Assembly (NCBI GenBank): GCA_003230635.1
Contig: QIFF01000317.1
Location: 1 to 8,896, forward strand
Source of the DNA: a bacterium
GTDB lineage: Bacteria > SZUA-182
Direction: 5' to 3'
DNA: 8,896 nt
The stretch's first letter is position 1. Every line of letters starts with the position of its first letter. Positions 1 to 6,503 of this stretch are shown here, in pieces. Made by a program: the position numbers and the translations under genes. The notes under the pieces were generated by a model. The model had not been told where the DNA came from. It ran no database searches and saw only the letters and a list, made by a program, of their open reading frames with translations.

Positions 1-1
1 A

Positions 2-1228
2 GAGGAACTGACCGACAGCGAGCAGTTGGGCAGATTGGAACGGGCTCTCCGGCACAGTGATCTGGTGGTGGATGCGATTTTCGGCACCGGTTTGCGCAAG
101 ACCCCGCGCGATTTTTACCAGGCAATAATCCGGCTCTTAAACGCCAGCCAAAAGCCGCTAATTGCCCTGGATGCACCCACCGGCTTGTCTGCCAGCAGCG
201 GTAAACTTCTGGGAGAAGACTGCATTCACGCCCAATTGACGGTAAGCTTTGCCCTGCCCAAACTGGGCCTGGTTTGTTCCCCCCACCGGTATTATGTGGG
301 ACAGTTGGAAGTAGTAGATATCGGCATCCCCCGCTCCCTGACCGAAGATCCGCAATTAAAGGTGGAATTGCTGGAGAAAAAACACTTAAAGGGCTATTTT
401 ACGCCCCGTCCCTGTGCGGCACACAAGGGCGACTTTGGCCGGGTGCTGGTAGTTGCAGGCTCCCCCGGCAAAACCGGGGCAGGAGTGATGACCGCTCAGG
501 CTGCCCTGCGCAGCGGGGCCGGGGTGGTAACCCTGGGCGTGCCCCGCAGCCTACACAAGATTGTGGCAATGAAGACCACCGAGGTGATGACCCTGGGACT
601 GCCTGAAACTAAGGGACGGACCCTCTCCTCCCGAGCAGCCAAGTATATCCTGCCGTCTACTGAACGGATAGAGGCGGCCGTCATCGGCCCAGGCTTAGGC
701 ATTAATCCAGAAACTGCTGTCCTGGTCAAGGAATTGATTGCTAATCTCAGTTGTCCGATTGTCTTGGATGCCGACGGAATTAACAACTCACCCCTGGCCT
801 GTTTGCGCTATAGCAAAGCCCCCCTGATTATTACCCCCCATCCCGGCGAGATGTCCCGCTTGCTCAAAATCTCTCCCAAAGAGGTACAGGAAAACCGCCT
901 GGAAGCAGCGCAGAAGACAGCAACGGTCTTCCAGACCTATGTGGTGCTTAAGGGAGACCGCACCTTGATCAGCGATCCAGAAGGTAATGTCTTTGTTAAT
1001 CCCACCGGCAACCCGGGAATGGCTACCGCTGGCACCGGCGATGTGTTGGCCGGGGTAATAGCCGGTTTTTTGGCCCAGGGTTTTTCCCCTCTTGCCGCCT
1101 GTCAGGCCGGGGTGTTCCTGCACGGTTTGGCCGGGGATTTGGCCTGCCGGCAAAAGGGAGAGTGGGGCCTGATTGCCACCGATGTCTTAGCGCAAATACC
1201 GGCGGCGATTTTGCAGGTTGCGGGGTAA
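2..1228 (+). CDS. nnr: Bifunctional NAD(P)H-hydrate epimerase / ADP-dependent NAD(P)H-hydrate dehydratase, 5' partial
   Basis: Cytosolic repair enzyme for NADHX and NADPHX, the hydrated, inactive forms of NAD(P)H. The N-terminal epimerase domain interconverts the R and S forms; the C-terminal ribokinase-like domain dehydrates the S form using ADP. The frame is open from base 2 without a start, so the gene begins upstream; about 408 residues are visible, against roughly 500 for the fused family. The end of the epimerase domain shows VVDAIFGTGL (71-100) and ALDAPTGLSA. The dehydratase domain follows, with HKGDFGRVLVVAGSPGKTGA (424-483), a VIGPGLG stretch, VLDADGIN, TPHPGEM, and the AGTGDVL signature, whose aspartate codon (1040-1042) is the expected catalytic residue. 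All of this looks intact. The TTG at 26 is internal, because family-like sequence continues upstream of it. An epimerase-dehydratase fusion is the usual bacterial form. Identification is near certain; only the missing N-terminus is unknown. Confidence 0.95.
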   Translation, partial: EELTDSEQLGRLERALRHSDLVVDAIFGTGLRKTPRDFYQAIIRLLNASQKPLIALDAPTGLSASSGKLLGEDCIHAQLTVSFALPKLGLVCSPHRYYVGQLEVVDIGIPRSLTEDPQLKVELLEKKHLKGYFTPRPCAAHKGDFGRVLVVAGSPGKTGAGVMTAQAALRSGAGVVTLGVPRSLHKIVAMKTTEVMTLGLPETKGRTLSSRAAKYILPSTERIEAAVIGPGLGINPETAVLVKELIANLSCPIVLDADGINNSPLACLRYSKAPLIITPHPGEMSRLLKISPKEVQENRLEAAQKTATVFQTYVVLKGDRTLISDPEGNVFVNPTGNPGMATAGTGDVLAGVIAGFLAQGFSPLAACQAGVFLHGLAGDLACRQKGEWGLIATDVLAQIPAAILQVAG

Positions 1229-1235
1229 AGGAATT

Positions 1236-1308
1236 TTTGACAGGATTAACAGGATTGACTGGATTTTTTAATTTTTTTCAATTTATTTATCCTGTCTATC
1301 CTATATCC
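1236..1308. repeat. Imperfect palindromic intergenic repeat, copy 1
   Basis: The left arm (1239-1264) is built of short units of the type GACAGGATTAACAGGATT. After a T-rich spacer, the right arm (1289-1308) is its near reverse complement, ATCCTGTCTATCCTATATCC. It starts 7 bp after the nnr stop codon and could fold as a hairpin in the mRNA. Dispersed AGGATTAAC-type repeats of this look are found between genes in many environmental bacteria; that is recalled rather than searched. It may end the nnr transcript, but the T-run lies in the loop and not after the stem, so it is not a standard terminator. Confidence 0.75.
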
Positions 1309-1311
1309 AAG

Positions 1312-1409
1312 CTACAATGAAAGCGAATGCAATACAAAGAGAATTAACTGCAAAAACAGTTGTTTGCGTTTATCATGTTTGTAACAAGGAGTTTTCTGGC
1401 AGAATTATA
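1312..1409. other. Intergenic spacer between the two repeat copies
   Basis: About 100 bp of AT-rich DNA between the two repeats. I see no gene and no convincing promoter. It has a weak 5-bp inverted repeat (AACTG at 1346-1350, CAGTT at 1357-1361) and an AAGGAG ribosome-binding-like string at 1386-1391 with no start codon at usable distance, which may be the remnant of a lost gene start. Confidence 0.5.
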
Positions 1410-1519
1410 TTTTGACCGGATTAACTGGGATTAACTGGATTTTTGCCTTTTTTGCTTTCTATCTTGTTCATCCTGTAATCCTGTCTAATTCTTTTATATG
1501 CCCTGTTATCCAGTCAAAA
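1410..1519. repeat. Imperfect palindromic intergenic repeat, copy 2
   Basis: Second, longer copy of the family at 1236-1308, in the same orientation. The left arm (1410-1440) has units of the form TTTTGACCGGATTAACTGGG. The right side has two complementary blocks: 1468-1490, with TCATCCTGTAATCCTGTC, and 1501-1519, CCCTGTTATCCAGTCAAAA, whose reverse complement closely matches the start of the left arm. The outer stem ends 4 bp before the purM ribosome-binding site, so folding in a read-through transcript could affect purM translation (inference). Confidence 0.75.
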
Positions 1520-1523
1520 AATC

Positions 1524-1528
1524 GGGAG
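1524..1528 (+). promoter_or_regulatory. Ribosome-binding site of purM (fixes a TTG start)
   Basis: GGGAG sits 7 bases ahead of the TTG at 1536. No in-frame ATG lies near, and residues resembling the PurM N-terminus begin right after this TTG, so it is the best start. Confidence 0.6.
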
Positions 1529-1535
1529 AACAAGA

Positions 1536-2615
1536 TTGAGCAATCAAATCGTTAATCCAGGGATCAAAATCGCCGAAGAAGCTGACCTTATGCAGGGTTT
1601 GTTACATTGGGTGCAGCAAAGTTTCCACCTGCGCTCGGGAGTGGGCGAAGTCTGCCTGGGGGTGGGCTATTTCGCCAGCGTCCTGAAAATCGGAGATAAC
1701 CAGGGGCTGGCCCTGGGCAGCGACGGGGTGGGCAGCAAGGTTTTAATCGCCCAAATGCTGGACAAATACGACACGGTAGGCATTGACTGCGTGGCCATGA
1801 ATGTCAATGACCTGATTTGCGTGGGGGCGGAGCCGATTGCCATGCTCAATTATCTGGCGGTGCAAAAGGCCGAGGCACAACTGCTGGAAGAGCTTGCCAA
1901 GGGCCTGTATGAAGGAGCCAAACTGTCCGGGATTGTCCTGCCGGGGGGAGAAATGGCCAAGCTGCCGGAAATAATTAACGGAGTCAAAGAAGGCTATGGC
2001 TTTGATCTGGCGGGGAGTGCGGTGGGATTGCTGCCTTTGGATAAAACCATTACCGGGGAGCAAGTACAGGACGGCGATATCTTAATCGGTCTGGCCGGCA
2101 GCGGGATTCACAGCAACGGCTTTACCCTGGCCCGGCGGGTGCTCCTGCAAGAACAGGGATTGAATGTCCAGGAAAATATAAGTGAACTGGGGCGCAGTCT
2201 GGGCGAGGAATTGCTGGAGCCCACCCGCATCTACGTGGCCGTGGTGAGGGATATCCTCCAGAAAATACAGGTCAAGTCCCTGGCGCATATTACCGGGGGC
2301 GGGCTTTTCAATCTGACCCGCACCTCCAAACCCATTGGCTACGATTTGGACTTCTGGCCCCCCATTCCCCCGATTTTCAATCTCATCCAGCAAGCCGGAA
2401 AGCTGCCCCTGACTGAAATGTTCAGCGAATACAACATGGGAGTCGGCTTTTGCCTGACCGTCACCCCTGCGGAAGCGGATAAAGTGCTGGCAATTGCCAA
2501 ATCCCACCAGATTCCCGCCTGGGTGCTGGGTCACGCCACGGAAGATAAACAACGCCAAATCAGGCTAAAACCCTACGGCATTGTTTCAAGGGAAAAGGCG
2601 TTATATCAAGAGTAA
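1536..2615 (+). CDS. purM: Phosphoribosylformylglycinamidine cyclo-ligase (AIR synthetase), archaeal-like form
   Basis: Fifth step of de novo purine synthesis: ATP-dependent closure of FGAM to 5-aminoimidazole ribonucleotide, in the cytosol, by a homodimer of the PurM/SelD/HypE fold. At 359 residues it is complete. Landmarks are SDGVGSK (62-68, phosphate binding), GIDCVAMNVNDLICVGAEP (from about 82), GGEMAKLPE (137-145), GIHSNGF (190-196), EPTRIYV (228-234), HITGGG (251-256) and NMGVGF (300-305). Canonical bacterial enzymes read GGETAEMP at the fourth site. Here T and E are replaced by M and K, and the wording of the VNDLICVGAEP region is closer to archaeal PurM as I remember it. The start is a TTG with a good ribosome-binding site. 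No other pur gene is in the window, so it is not in a purine operon here; the lectin gene follows after 54 bp. An AIR-synthase-related paralogue with another substrate is possible but less likely, given the preserved motifs. Confidence 0.9.
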   Translation: MSNQIVNPGIKIAEEADLMQGLLHWVQQSFHLRSGVGEVCLGVGYFASVLKIGDNQGLALGSDGVGSKVLIAQMLDKYDTVGIDCVAMNVNDLICVGAEPIAMLNYLAVQKAEAQLLEELAKGLYEGAKLSGIVLPGGEMAKLPEIINGVKEGYGFDLAGSAVGLLPLDKTITGEQVQDGDILIGLAGSGIHSNGFTLARRVLLQEQGLNVQENISELGRSLGEELLEPTRIYVAVVRDILQKIQVKSLAHITGGGLFNLTRTSKPIGYDLDFWPPIPPIFNLIQQAGKLPLTEMFSEYNMGVGFCLTVTPAEADKVLAIAKSHQIPAWVLGHATEDKQRQIRLKPYGIVSREKALYQE

Positions 2616-2655
2616 GGCAAAAAATTGGCTGCCGGCCTGTTTTCACGTTTAGAAG

Positions 2656-2662
2656 AAAGGAG
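2656..2662 (+). promoter_or_regulatory. Ribosome-binding site that sets the lectin gene start
   Basis: AAAGGAG lies 7 bases before the TTG at 2670. The frame is open further up to a TTG at 2625, but that one has no ribosome-binding site and would put charged residues before the signal peptide. The start at 2670 gives a clean signal peptide. Confidence 0.75.
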
Positions 2663-2669
2663 AAACAAA

Positions 2670-3242
2670 TTGAAAACAGGAAAGCTGATAGTCTGTTTGA
2701 TAGGAGCAATTGCTTGTTTAGCTCTATATGCAGGTAAAGCACAGGCAAGCCCGGTTTATTTCGCTGACACCGGCCATTATTATGACGCGATAGCTGGTGA
2801 CATAAATTGGGACGATGCCAAGATCGGTGCGGAAGCCCTTTCATATCTTGGTGTATATGGTCATCTAGCCACCATTGCTTCCCAGGCTGAAAATGATTTC
2901 ATAATTAATAACTTGGGAGGAGCTGTTGTCCTTAATGGTTACTGGTTGGGTGGTTTCCAGCCAGCCGGGAGTCCTGAACCGGCTGGAAACTGGCAATGGG
3001 TCACTGGTGAAACTTGGAATTACACAAATTGGTCCCTTGGTGAGCCTAATAATGCTGCCAGTGGTGAAGATGTCCTCCACTTTTGGAACAATAATGGCCA
3101 ATGGAATGATTCTTCCAGTGGGGTAAATTTTTCAGGCTACGTCGTAGAATACCCTGTCCCCGAACCTGCTTCTCTGCTACTTTTGGGTTCCGGATTGGTG
3201 GGGATGCTCGGGTTTAAAAGAAAAAAACTCAGTAAAGTGTAA
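2670..3242 (+). CDS. Secreted C-type-lectin-like protein with PEP-CTERM sorting signal
   Basis: A 190-residue exported protein in three parts. Residues 1-26 are a signal peptide (KTGK, hydrophobic core, AQA then S27 as likely cleavage site). Residues about 30-160 are a C-type-lectin fold: HYYDAI, a helix with NWDDAK, the HLATIASQAEN stretch (from H65), YWLGG (91-95), GNWQWVTGE, then TNWSLGEPNN with an EPN triplet (125-127) and a WND triplet (145-147). EPN and WND are the classical calcium and sugar ligands and suggest mannose-type binding if they act as in animal lectins (inference). The mature part has no cysteine, so the usual disulfides are absent. Residues 164-186 are VPEP, a hydrophobic segment and FKRKK, a PEP-CTERM signal that exosortase/EpsH systems recognise for sorting to the cell surface. 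No exosortase gene is visible here. The gene lies 54 bp after purM and could be read with it. Confidence 0.9.
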   Translation: MKTGKLIVCLIGAIACLALYAGKAQASPVYFADTGHYYDAIAGDINWDDAKIGAEALSYLGVYGHLATIASQAENDFIINNLGGAVVLNGYWLGGFQPAGSPEPAGNWQWVTGETWNYTNWSLGEPNNAASGEDVLHFWNNNGQWNDSSSGVNFSGYVVEYPVPEPASLLLLGSGLVGMLGFKRKKLSKV

Positions 3243-3249
3243 CCCCTTA

Positions 3250-3275
3250 ATGGAGAGGCTGGCAGCCAATTCCAT
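3250..3275 (+). terminator. Hairpin after the lectin gene, possible weak terminator
   Basis: Seven bases after the stop codon: ATGGA (3250-3254) pairs with TCCAT (3271-3275), and inside it GGCT (3257-3260) pairs with AGCC (3264-3267) around a GGC loop. Only a short CTTTAAAA follows, not a T-run, so intrinsic termination would be weak. Its place between a gene end and a new promoter supports the role. Confidence 0.35.
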
Positions 3276-3300
3276 CTTTAAAACCTAATGTTTCTGGAGC

Positions 3301-3330
3301 TTGACAAACAATGCCAGGATGTAGTATAAA
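3301..3330 (+). promoter_or_regulatory. Sigma70-type promoter of the 93-residue protein gene
   Basis: A perfect -35 box TTGACA (3301-3306), an 18-bp spacer and TATAAA (3325-3330). Transcription would begin at about 3337, directly ahead of the ribosome-binding site at 3338, giving a very short leader. It is the strongest promoter match in the window. An ATG at 3330 overlaps the -10 box and would not be in this transcript. Confidence 0.65.
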
Positions 3331-3337
3331 TGAACTC

Positions 3338-3344
3338 AAGGAGG
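3338..3344 (+). promoter_or_regulatory. Strong ribosome-binding site that sets the TTG start at 3354
   Basis: AAGGAGG is followed after 9 bases by TTG at 3354. Together with the promoter it rules out the longer reading from the ATG at 3330, which would place this site inside the coding sequence. Confidence 0.7.
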
Positions 3345-3353
3345 GCTGGATTT

Positions 3354-3635
3354 TTGCCTGAAGAAAAAAAGGAAGAGTTGAAAAAGATGGTCGCCCACTT
3401 GGCTCACGCCATCAACCACACCCTGAGCAATTCCCCGGTGGTGCGCCAGGCGGTGGAGGCGATTCACCAAAACGGCTATGGGCTTGACCTATCTCTGTCC
3501 GCCTGCATCGGGATTTCTAAAAAAGAAGAAAACCACTCTCCCCAAGATACCTGCCAAGAGGAAATCAAGTTCGAATTTGACCAGCAAGACCTGAAATTCC
3601 TCAAGGCCCTCAATCTGCGCTTGACTGAGGATTAA
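3354..3635 (+). CDS. Unrecognised small soluble protein, 93 residues
   Basis: I do not recognise this protein with certainty. It starts at TTG with a strong ribosome-binding site and its own promoter, so it is very likely expressed. The N-terminus (PEEKKEELKKMVAHLAHAIN) is a charged amphipathic helix, continuing through NSPVVRQAVEAIHQNGYGLD, which reads as a second helix. A short stretch LSLSACIGISKK follows, then a polar acidic linker with a second cysteine, and a last helix-like piece QQDLKFLKALNLRLTED. There is no signal peptide or membrane segment, so it is probably cytosolic. The pattern of two N-terminal helices, linker and a final D-x-x-F-L-x-x-L segment recalls small conserved proteins of unknown function in delta-proteobacterial genomes, but this is a loose memory, not a match. 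It lies between the lectin gene and comEC with no clear link to either. Confidence 0.75.
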   Translation: MPEEKKEELKKMVAHLAHAINHTLSNSPVVRQAVEAIHQNGYGLDLSLSACIGISKKEENHSPQDTCQEEIKFEFDQQDLKFLKALNLRLTED

Positions 3636-3663
3636 TCCTCCCCCCTTACGGCTTACCCCAATA

Positions 3664-3713
3664 GGTAGGCGCAGGCTTCAGCCTGCGGGCGCAGCCTAAA
3701 GGCTGCGGCTACC
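3664..3713. repeat. GC-rich double-hairpin dispersed repeat
   Basis: Two adjacent perfect small palindromes: GCAGGCTTCAGCCTGC (3671-3686) and GCAGCCTAAAGGCTGC (3691-3706). The outer ends also pair with few mismatches: GGTAGGCGCAGGC (3664-3676) against GGCTGCGGCTACC (3701-3713). The whole can form either two short hairpins or one long stem. It has the look of the widespread GTAGGCGCAGGCTTCAGCCTGCG-type dispersed repeat (recalled). It fills the gap between the small gene and comEC and might end transcription, though no T-run follows. Confidence 0.8.
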
Positions 3714-3755
3714 AAATCCCCCCCGCTCAGGAAAAACAAGAGTATTAGTTGTTCT

Positions 3756-3761
3756 TATAAT
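3756..3761 (+). promoter_or_regulatory. Possible -10 box ahead of comEC
   Basis: A perfect TATAAT lies 26 bp before the comEC ATG, but the expected -35 position (3733-3738, AAAACA-like) is a poor match, so this would be a weak or activator-dependent promoter. The comEC start has only a partial ribosome-binding site (AGCAGG touching the ATG). Confidence 0.35.
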
Positions 3762-3786
3762 TCTTTTCTGTTATCCTACCAGCAGG

Positions 3787-6222
3787 ATGAAGCAGCGCCC
3801 CCTGATTTTTATTTTGCTTGCCTATCTGACCGGCCTGGGTCTTAATTATCTTTTAAGTCCCCCTTCTCCCTATTTGCTGATCAGCGCCCTGCTGCTCACC
3901 CTGGCCGGTGTCCTGGCTTACCACATCAAAGACAAACCTATGATTGCGGCCTGGATTTTGTTAATTGCCGTCATTCTCTGGGGTGGCTGGCGACAACAAA
4001 CCTCCATCTTGCAGCTTTCTCCCCATCACGTCTCCCGCTTTGCCAAGGCCCAAAGCTATCTGATCAAGGGCAGGATTTTAGCGCCGCCCCGCGAGTATGG
4101 CTATAAAAAGCAGTTCATTCTGGCTGCCGAACAATTGAGCAGAAAGCGAGAAACCCACTCCATAGAAGGAAAAATCCTGGTTAATTGCTACCTGCCGGAT
4201 TTACCCCTGGGCTACAACGACCGCCTGCAATTTTGGGCGCGCCTGCGCCCACCCCCCGGCTCCAACAATCCGGGGGTCTTTAGCTACCGTGCTTACCTTG
4301 CCCGGCGGGGTGTTATGGCCAGCGCCAGCCTTTCCTCCCCCCGCCAGATGATTAAACAAGAACAGGTGCAGGGAAACCGGTTTCTTCAGCGGCTTTATCA
4401 ACTCAAGGCCAGCTTAAGCCAATTCCTGCGCCAGGAAACCTCCCAGCCCCGGCAGGGAATTCTGCGCACCATTCTGCTGGGAGAAAAAGGCCCGCTCCTC
4501 CCCCACATTCGCCGCCAGTTCACCCGGGCAGGCGTTGTCCACCTGTTAGCCATCTCCGGGCTGCACCTGAGCTTCATCGCCCTTTTAATCTTCCAACTCA
4601 TCCGCAGAAGCATACTGCACTTACTACCACCCGACCGCCTGGAGCGCCTAGCCAGATACGGCAAACCCAGCCAGTTGGCCGCCCTCTTCACCCTCCCCTG
4701 CTTAATCCTTTACGTCCTCCTGGTGGGGGGACGCACCGCTACCGTTCGCGCCCTGATTATGGTCGGCGCCTACCTCATCAGCCTCATTCTGGAGCGCGAG
4801 CGCGACCTTTACAACATCCTGGCCCTGGCAGCGCTGCTGATTCTAATCTGGCAACCCTCCGCCCTGCAGGAAGTGGACTTTCAGCTCTCTTTCGGCATAG
4901 TTTTTTTTCTCATTACCGCCATCCAGGTAGTCCCTAAACCAACACGCCTCCCGACTTGGTTATTTCAGGCTCTGCTGATTCCTCTGGTGGCTAACCTGGC
5001 CGCCCTCCCCTTAACAGCCCTGCATTTCCAGCAAATCTCCCTGGTAGGCTTTGCGGCCAACATCCTGATTGTCCCCCTGGCTTCCTTACTGATTCCTTTG
5101 GGATTATTAGCCTGTTTAATTAGCCTGCTTTCCCCTGCGGCCGGCGGTCTTCTGCTGGCCCCGGCCCAGTGGCTCTTACAACTTATCCTGCCCCTGACCC
5201 GAAGCTTTAGTCAGCTCCCCTCGGCCAGTTTATATGTGTTCCCCCCAACCATTTGGCAAATGCTGATTTTCTATCTGGCGCTCTACGCCCTTTTGAAAGT
5301 ACCTCAATCCCGCCTGGCCCGCCGCAGCCTGGCGCCCCTGCTGCTGGGAGTGGGCCTGATTTTCTGGCAGCCCTTCTACCCCGCAACCCGGGAAAAACTG
5401 CGGGTAACTTGCCTGGACGTGGGACAGGGAGAAGCCGCCCTGATTGAATTTCCCAACGGGAAGAATATGCTGATTGACGGCGGGGGAACCAGCAGCGGCC
5501 GCTTTGACACCGGGGACAAAATTGTAGCCCCCTTCCTGCGTTATCGGCGCAGAAAACGGATAGACACCATGCTTCTGACCCATCCCCACCCAGACCACCT
5601 CAATGGCTTAAAGAGCATTCTGCGCCAATTTCAGGTAGGGGAAATTTGGGAAGGCGTCCAGCCCCAGGCAAGTGAGGGGGGAAAACACGACTCTGAGAAT
5701 TATCGGCAGTTTAAAGCCCTGGCGGTGAAGCAGCAGGTGCCGCGCCGCTTTCTGGAAGCGGGGCAAGAATTTCCCTTCGGAGAAGTAAAGATTGAAGTAC
5801 TCCACCCCCCGCCCGGCGGGTTTGTCGGCAGCCTCAATGACCAGTCACTGGTGCTGAAATTAACTTACAAACAGGTAAGCTTCCTCTTTACCGGCGACAT
5901 CAGCAAACCAGGCCAAAAGTATCTATCCCAAGAATACCCTCGTTTACTGGCCAGCACCATCCTCAAGGCCCCCCACCACGGGGCAGCCGATGCCTACCTG
6001 CCAAAGTTCTTGCGTTTGGTGAACCCAGAGGTTGGTTTATTCTCAGTGGGACTTTACAACCGCTACCGCCACCCCAACTCACGGGTGCTCAAAGCCTACC
6101 ACGAGCAGGGAATCCAAACCTACCGCACCGATCGGCAGGGAGCAATTACTATCATCAGCGACGGGTTTAGCCGCCAGGTTATACCTTTCATGGAAATTGT
6201 TACTACGCACACCACCCCGTAG
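3787..6222 (+). CDS. comEC: ComEC/Rec2-type DNA uptake channel
   Basis: Inner-membrane protein that carries single-stranded DNA into the cytoplasm during natural transformation. At 811 residues it has the full three-part layout. Residues 5-70 hold hydrophobic segments, followed by the soluble N-terminal (DUF4131-type) region to about 200. The competence membrane domain follows, with the hallmark HLLAISGLHLS (AISGLHLS at 255-262), GGRTATVRALIM, and many hydrophobic segments to about 530. The C-terminal part is a metallo-beta-lactamase-like domain starting at LDVGQGEAALIEF (543-555) with LTHPHPDHLNGL (H599, H601, D603, H604), LFTGD (700-704), APHHGA (728-733) and RHPNS near the end. In ComEC this domain is thought to degrade the non-transported strand, and its metal-site motifs look intact here. 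No comEA, pilus or dprA gene is nearby. Translation initiation looks weak. Intact length and motifs argue that it is functional. Confidence 0.95.
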   Translation: MKQRPLIFILLAYLTGLGLNYLLSPPSPYLLISALLLTLAGVLAYHIKDKPMIAAWILLIAVILWGGWRQQTSILQLSPHHVSRFAKAQSYLIKGRILAPPREYGYKKQFILAAEQLSRKRETHSIEGKILVNCYLPDLPLGYNDRLQFWARLRPPPGSNNPGVFSYRAYLARRGVMASASLSSPRQMIKQEQVQGNRFLQRLYQLKASLSQFLRQETSQPRQGILRTILLGEKGPLLPHIRRQFTRAGVVHLLAISGLHLSFIALLIFQLIRRSILHLLPPDRLERLARYGKPSQLAALFTLPCLILYVLLVGGRTATVRALIMVGAYLISLILERERDLYNILALAALLILIWQPSALQEVDFQLSFGIVFFLITAIQVVPKPTRLPTWLFQALLIPLVANLAALPLTALHFQQISLVGFAANILIVPLASLLIPLGLLACLISLLSPAAGGLLLAPAQWLLQLILPLTRSFSQLPSASLYVFPPTIWQMLIFYLALYALLKVPQSRLARRSLAPLLLGVGLIFWQPFYPATREKLRVTCLDVGQGEAALIEFPNGKNMLIDGGGTSSGRFDTGDKIVAPFLRYRRRKRIDTMLLTHPHPDHLNGLKSILRQFQVGEIWEGVQPQASEGGKHDSENYRQFKALAVKQQVPRRFLEAGQEFPFGEVKIEVLHPPPGGFVGSLNDQSLVLKLTYKQVSFLFTGDISKPGQKYLSQEYPRLLASTILKAPHHGAADAYLPKFLRLVNPEVGLFSVGLYNRYRHPNSRVLKAYHEQGIQTYRTDRQGAITIISDGFSRQVIPFMEIVTTHTTP

Positions 6223-6232
6223 TCAATACCAG

Positions 6233-6253
6233 ATGCAATTACCCAAGTTGCAT
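6233..6253. promoter_or_regulatory. Operator-like palindrome overlapping a -35 box
   Basis: ATGCAA (6233-6238) and TTGCAT (6248-6253) form perfect 6-bp half-sites around a 9-bp centre, which itself has one further A-T pair and one G-T pair. The right half-site coincides with the -35 box of the promoter-like sequence at 6248-6277. A dimeric repressor site is a reasonable guess; it may also be a weak hairpin after comEC. Confidence 0.35.
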
Positions 6254-6277
6254 TCTACGATATAATAATGTTATACT
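6248..6277 (+). promoter_or_regulatory. Possible promoter downstream of comEC
   Basis: TTGCAT (6248-6253) and TATACT (6272-6277) are separated by 18 bp in AT-rich DNA right after the comEC stop. It points toward the M17-like gene, leaving a leader of about 220 bases. The match is moderate. Confidence 0.4.
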
Positions 6278-6503
6278 CTCCTCCAGCCTAAACAAAGGAA
6301 AACAACCTCCTCACCTGCCCCCAGGAAGTGACCGCCGGGCAAAGCTTTTAGGGTATCTTGGAAAATGGCCTTTTCGCTCAATATCTGCGTTATGCTCAAA
6401 ATTTAATCCTCGGAATATCAAACATATGCCTGCGGTTAAATTTTTCGCATGCCTTGATCTTGAACGAAATCTCATTTTTCAAGGCACCCTTTACGACAAA
6501 AAA
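6278..6503 (+). other. Leader region ahead of the M17-like gene
   Basis: No separate gene is convincing here. A 13-codon ORF from the ATG at 6365 is too short to support. The M17-like frame is open through much of this stretch. An in-frame ATG at 6426 would add 26 residues, but they do not look like the family N-terminus and the site has only a weak GGA as ribosome-binding site. The rest may be a long untranslated leader. Confidence 0.4.

Noticed and set aside
1236..1519. CRISPR-like array
   Set aside because: The repeat units are short, variable and palindromic with no regular spacers, and no cas gene is present.
2625..2669. Upstream TTG at 2625 as start of the lectin protein
   Set aside because: No ribosome-binding site and it would put charged residues ahead of the signal peptide.
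3330..3353. ATG at 3330 as start of the small protein
   Set aside because: It overlaps the -10 box and has no ribosome-binding site; the strong site at 3338-3344 serves the TTG at 3354.
5230..5598. Long open frame on the - strand inside comEC
   Set aside because: It is a by-product of the GC-rich coding strand of an unmistakable ComEC; the same holds for the other antisense frames within nnr, purM and comEC.
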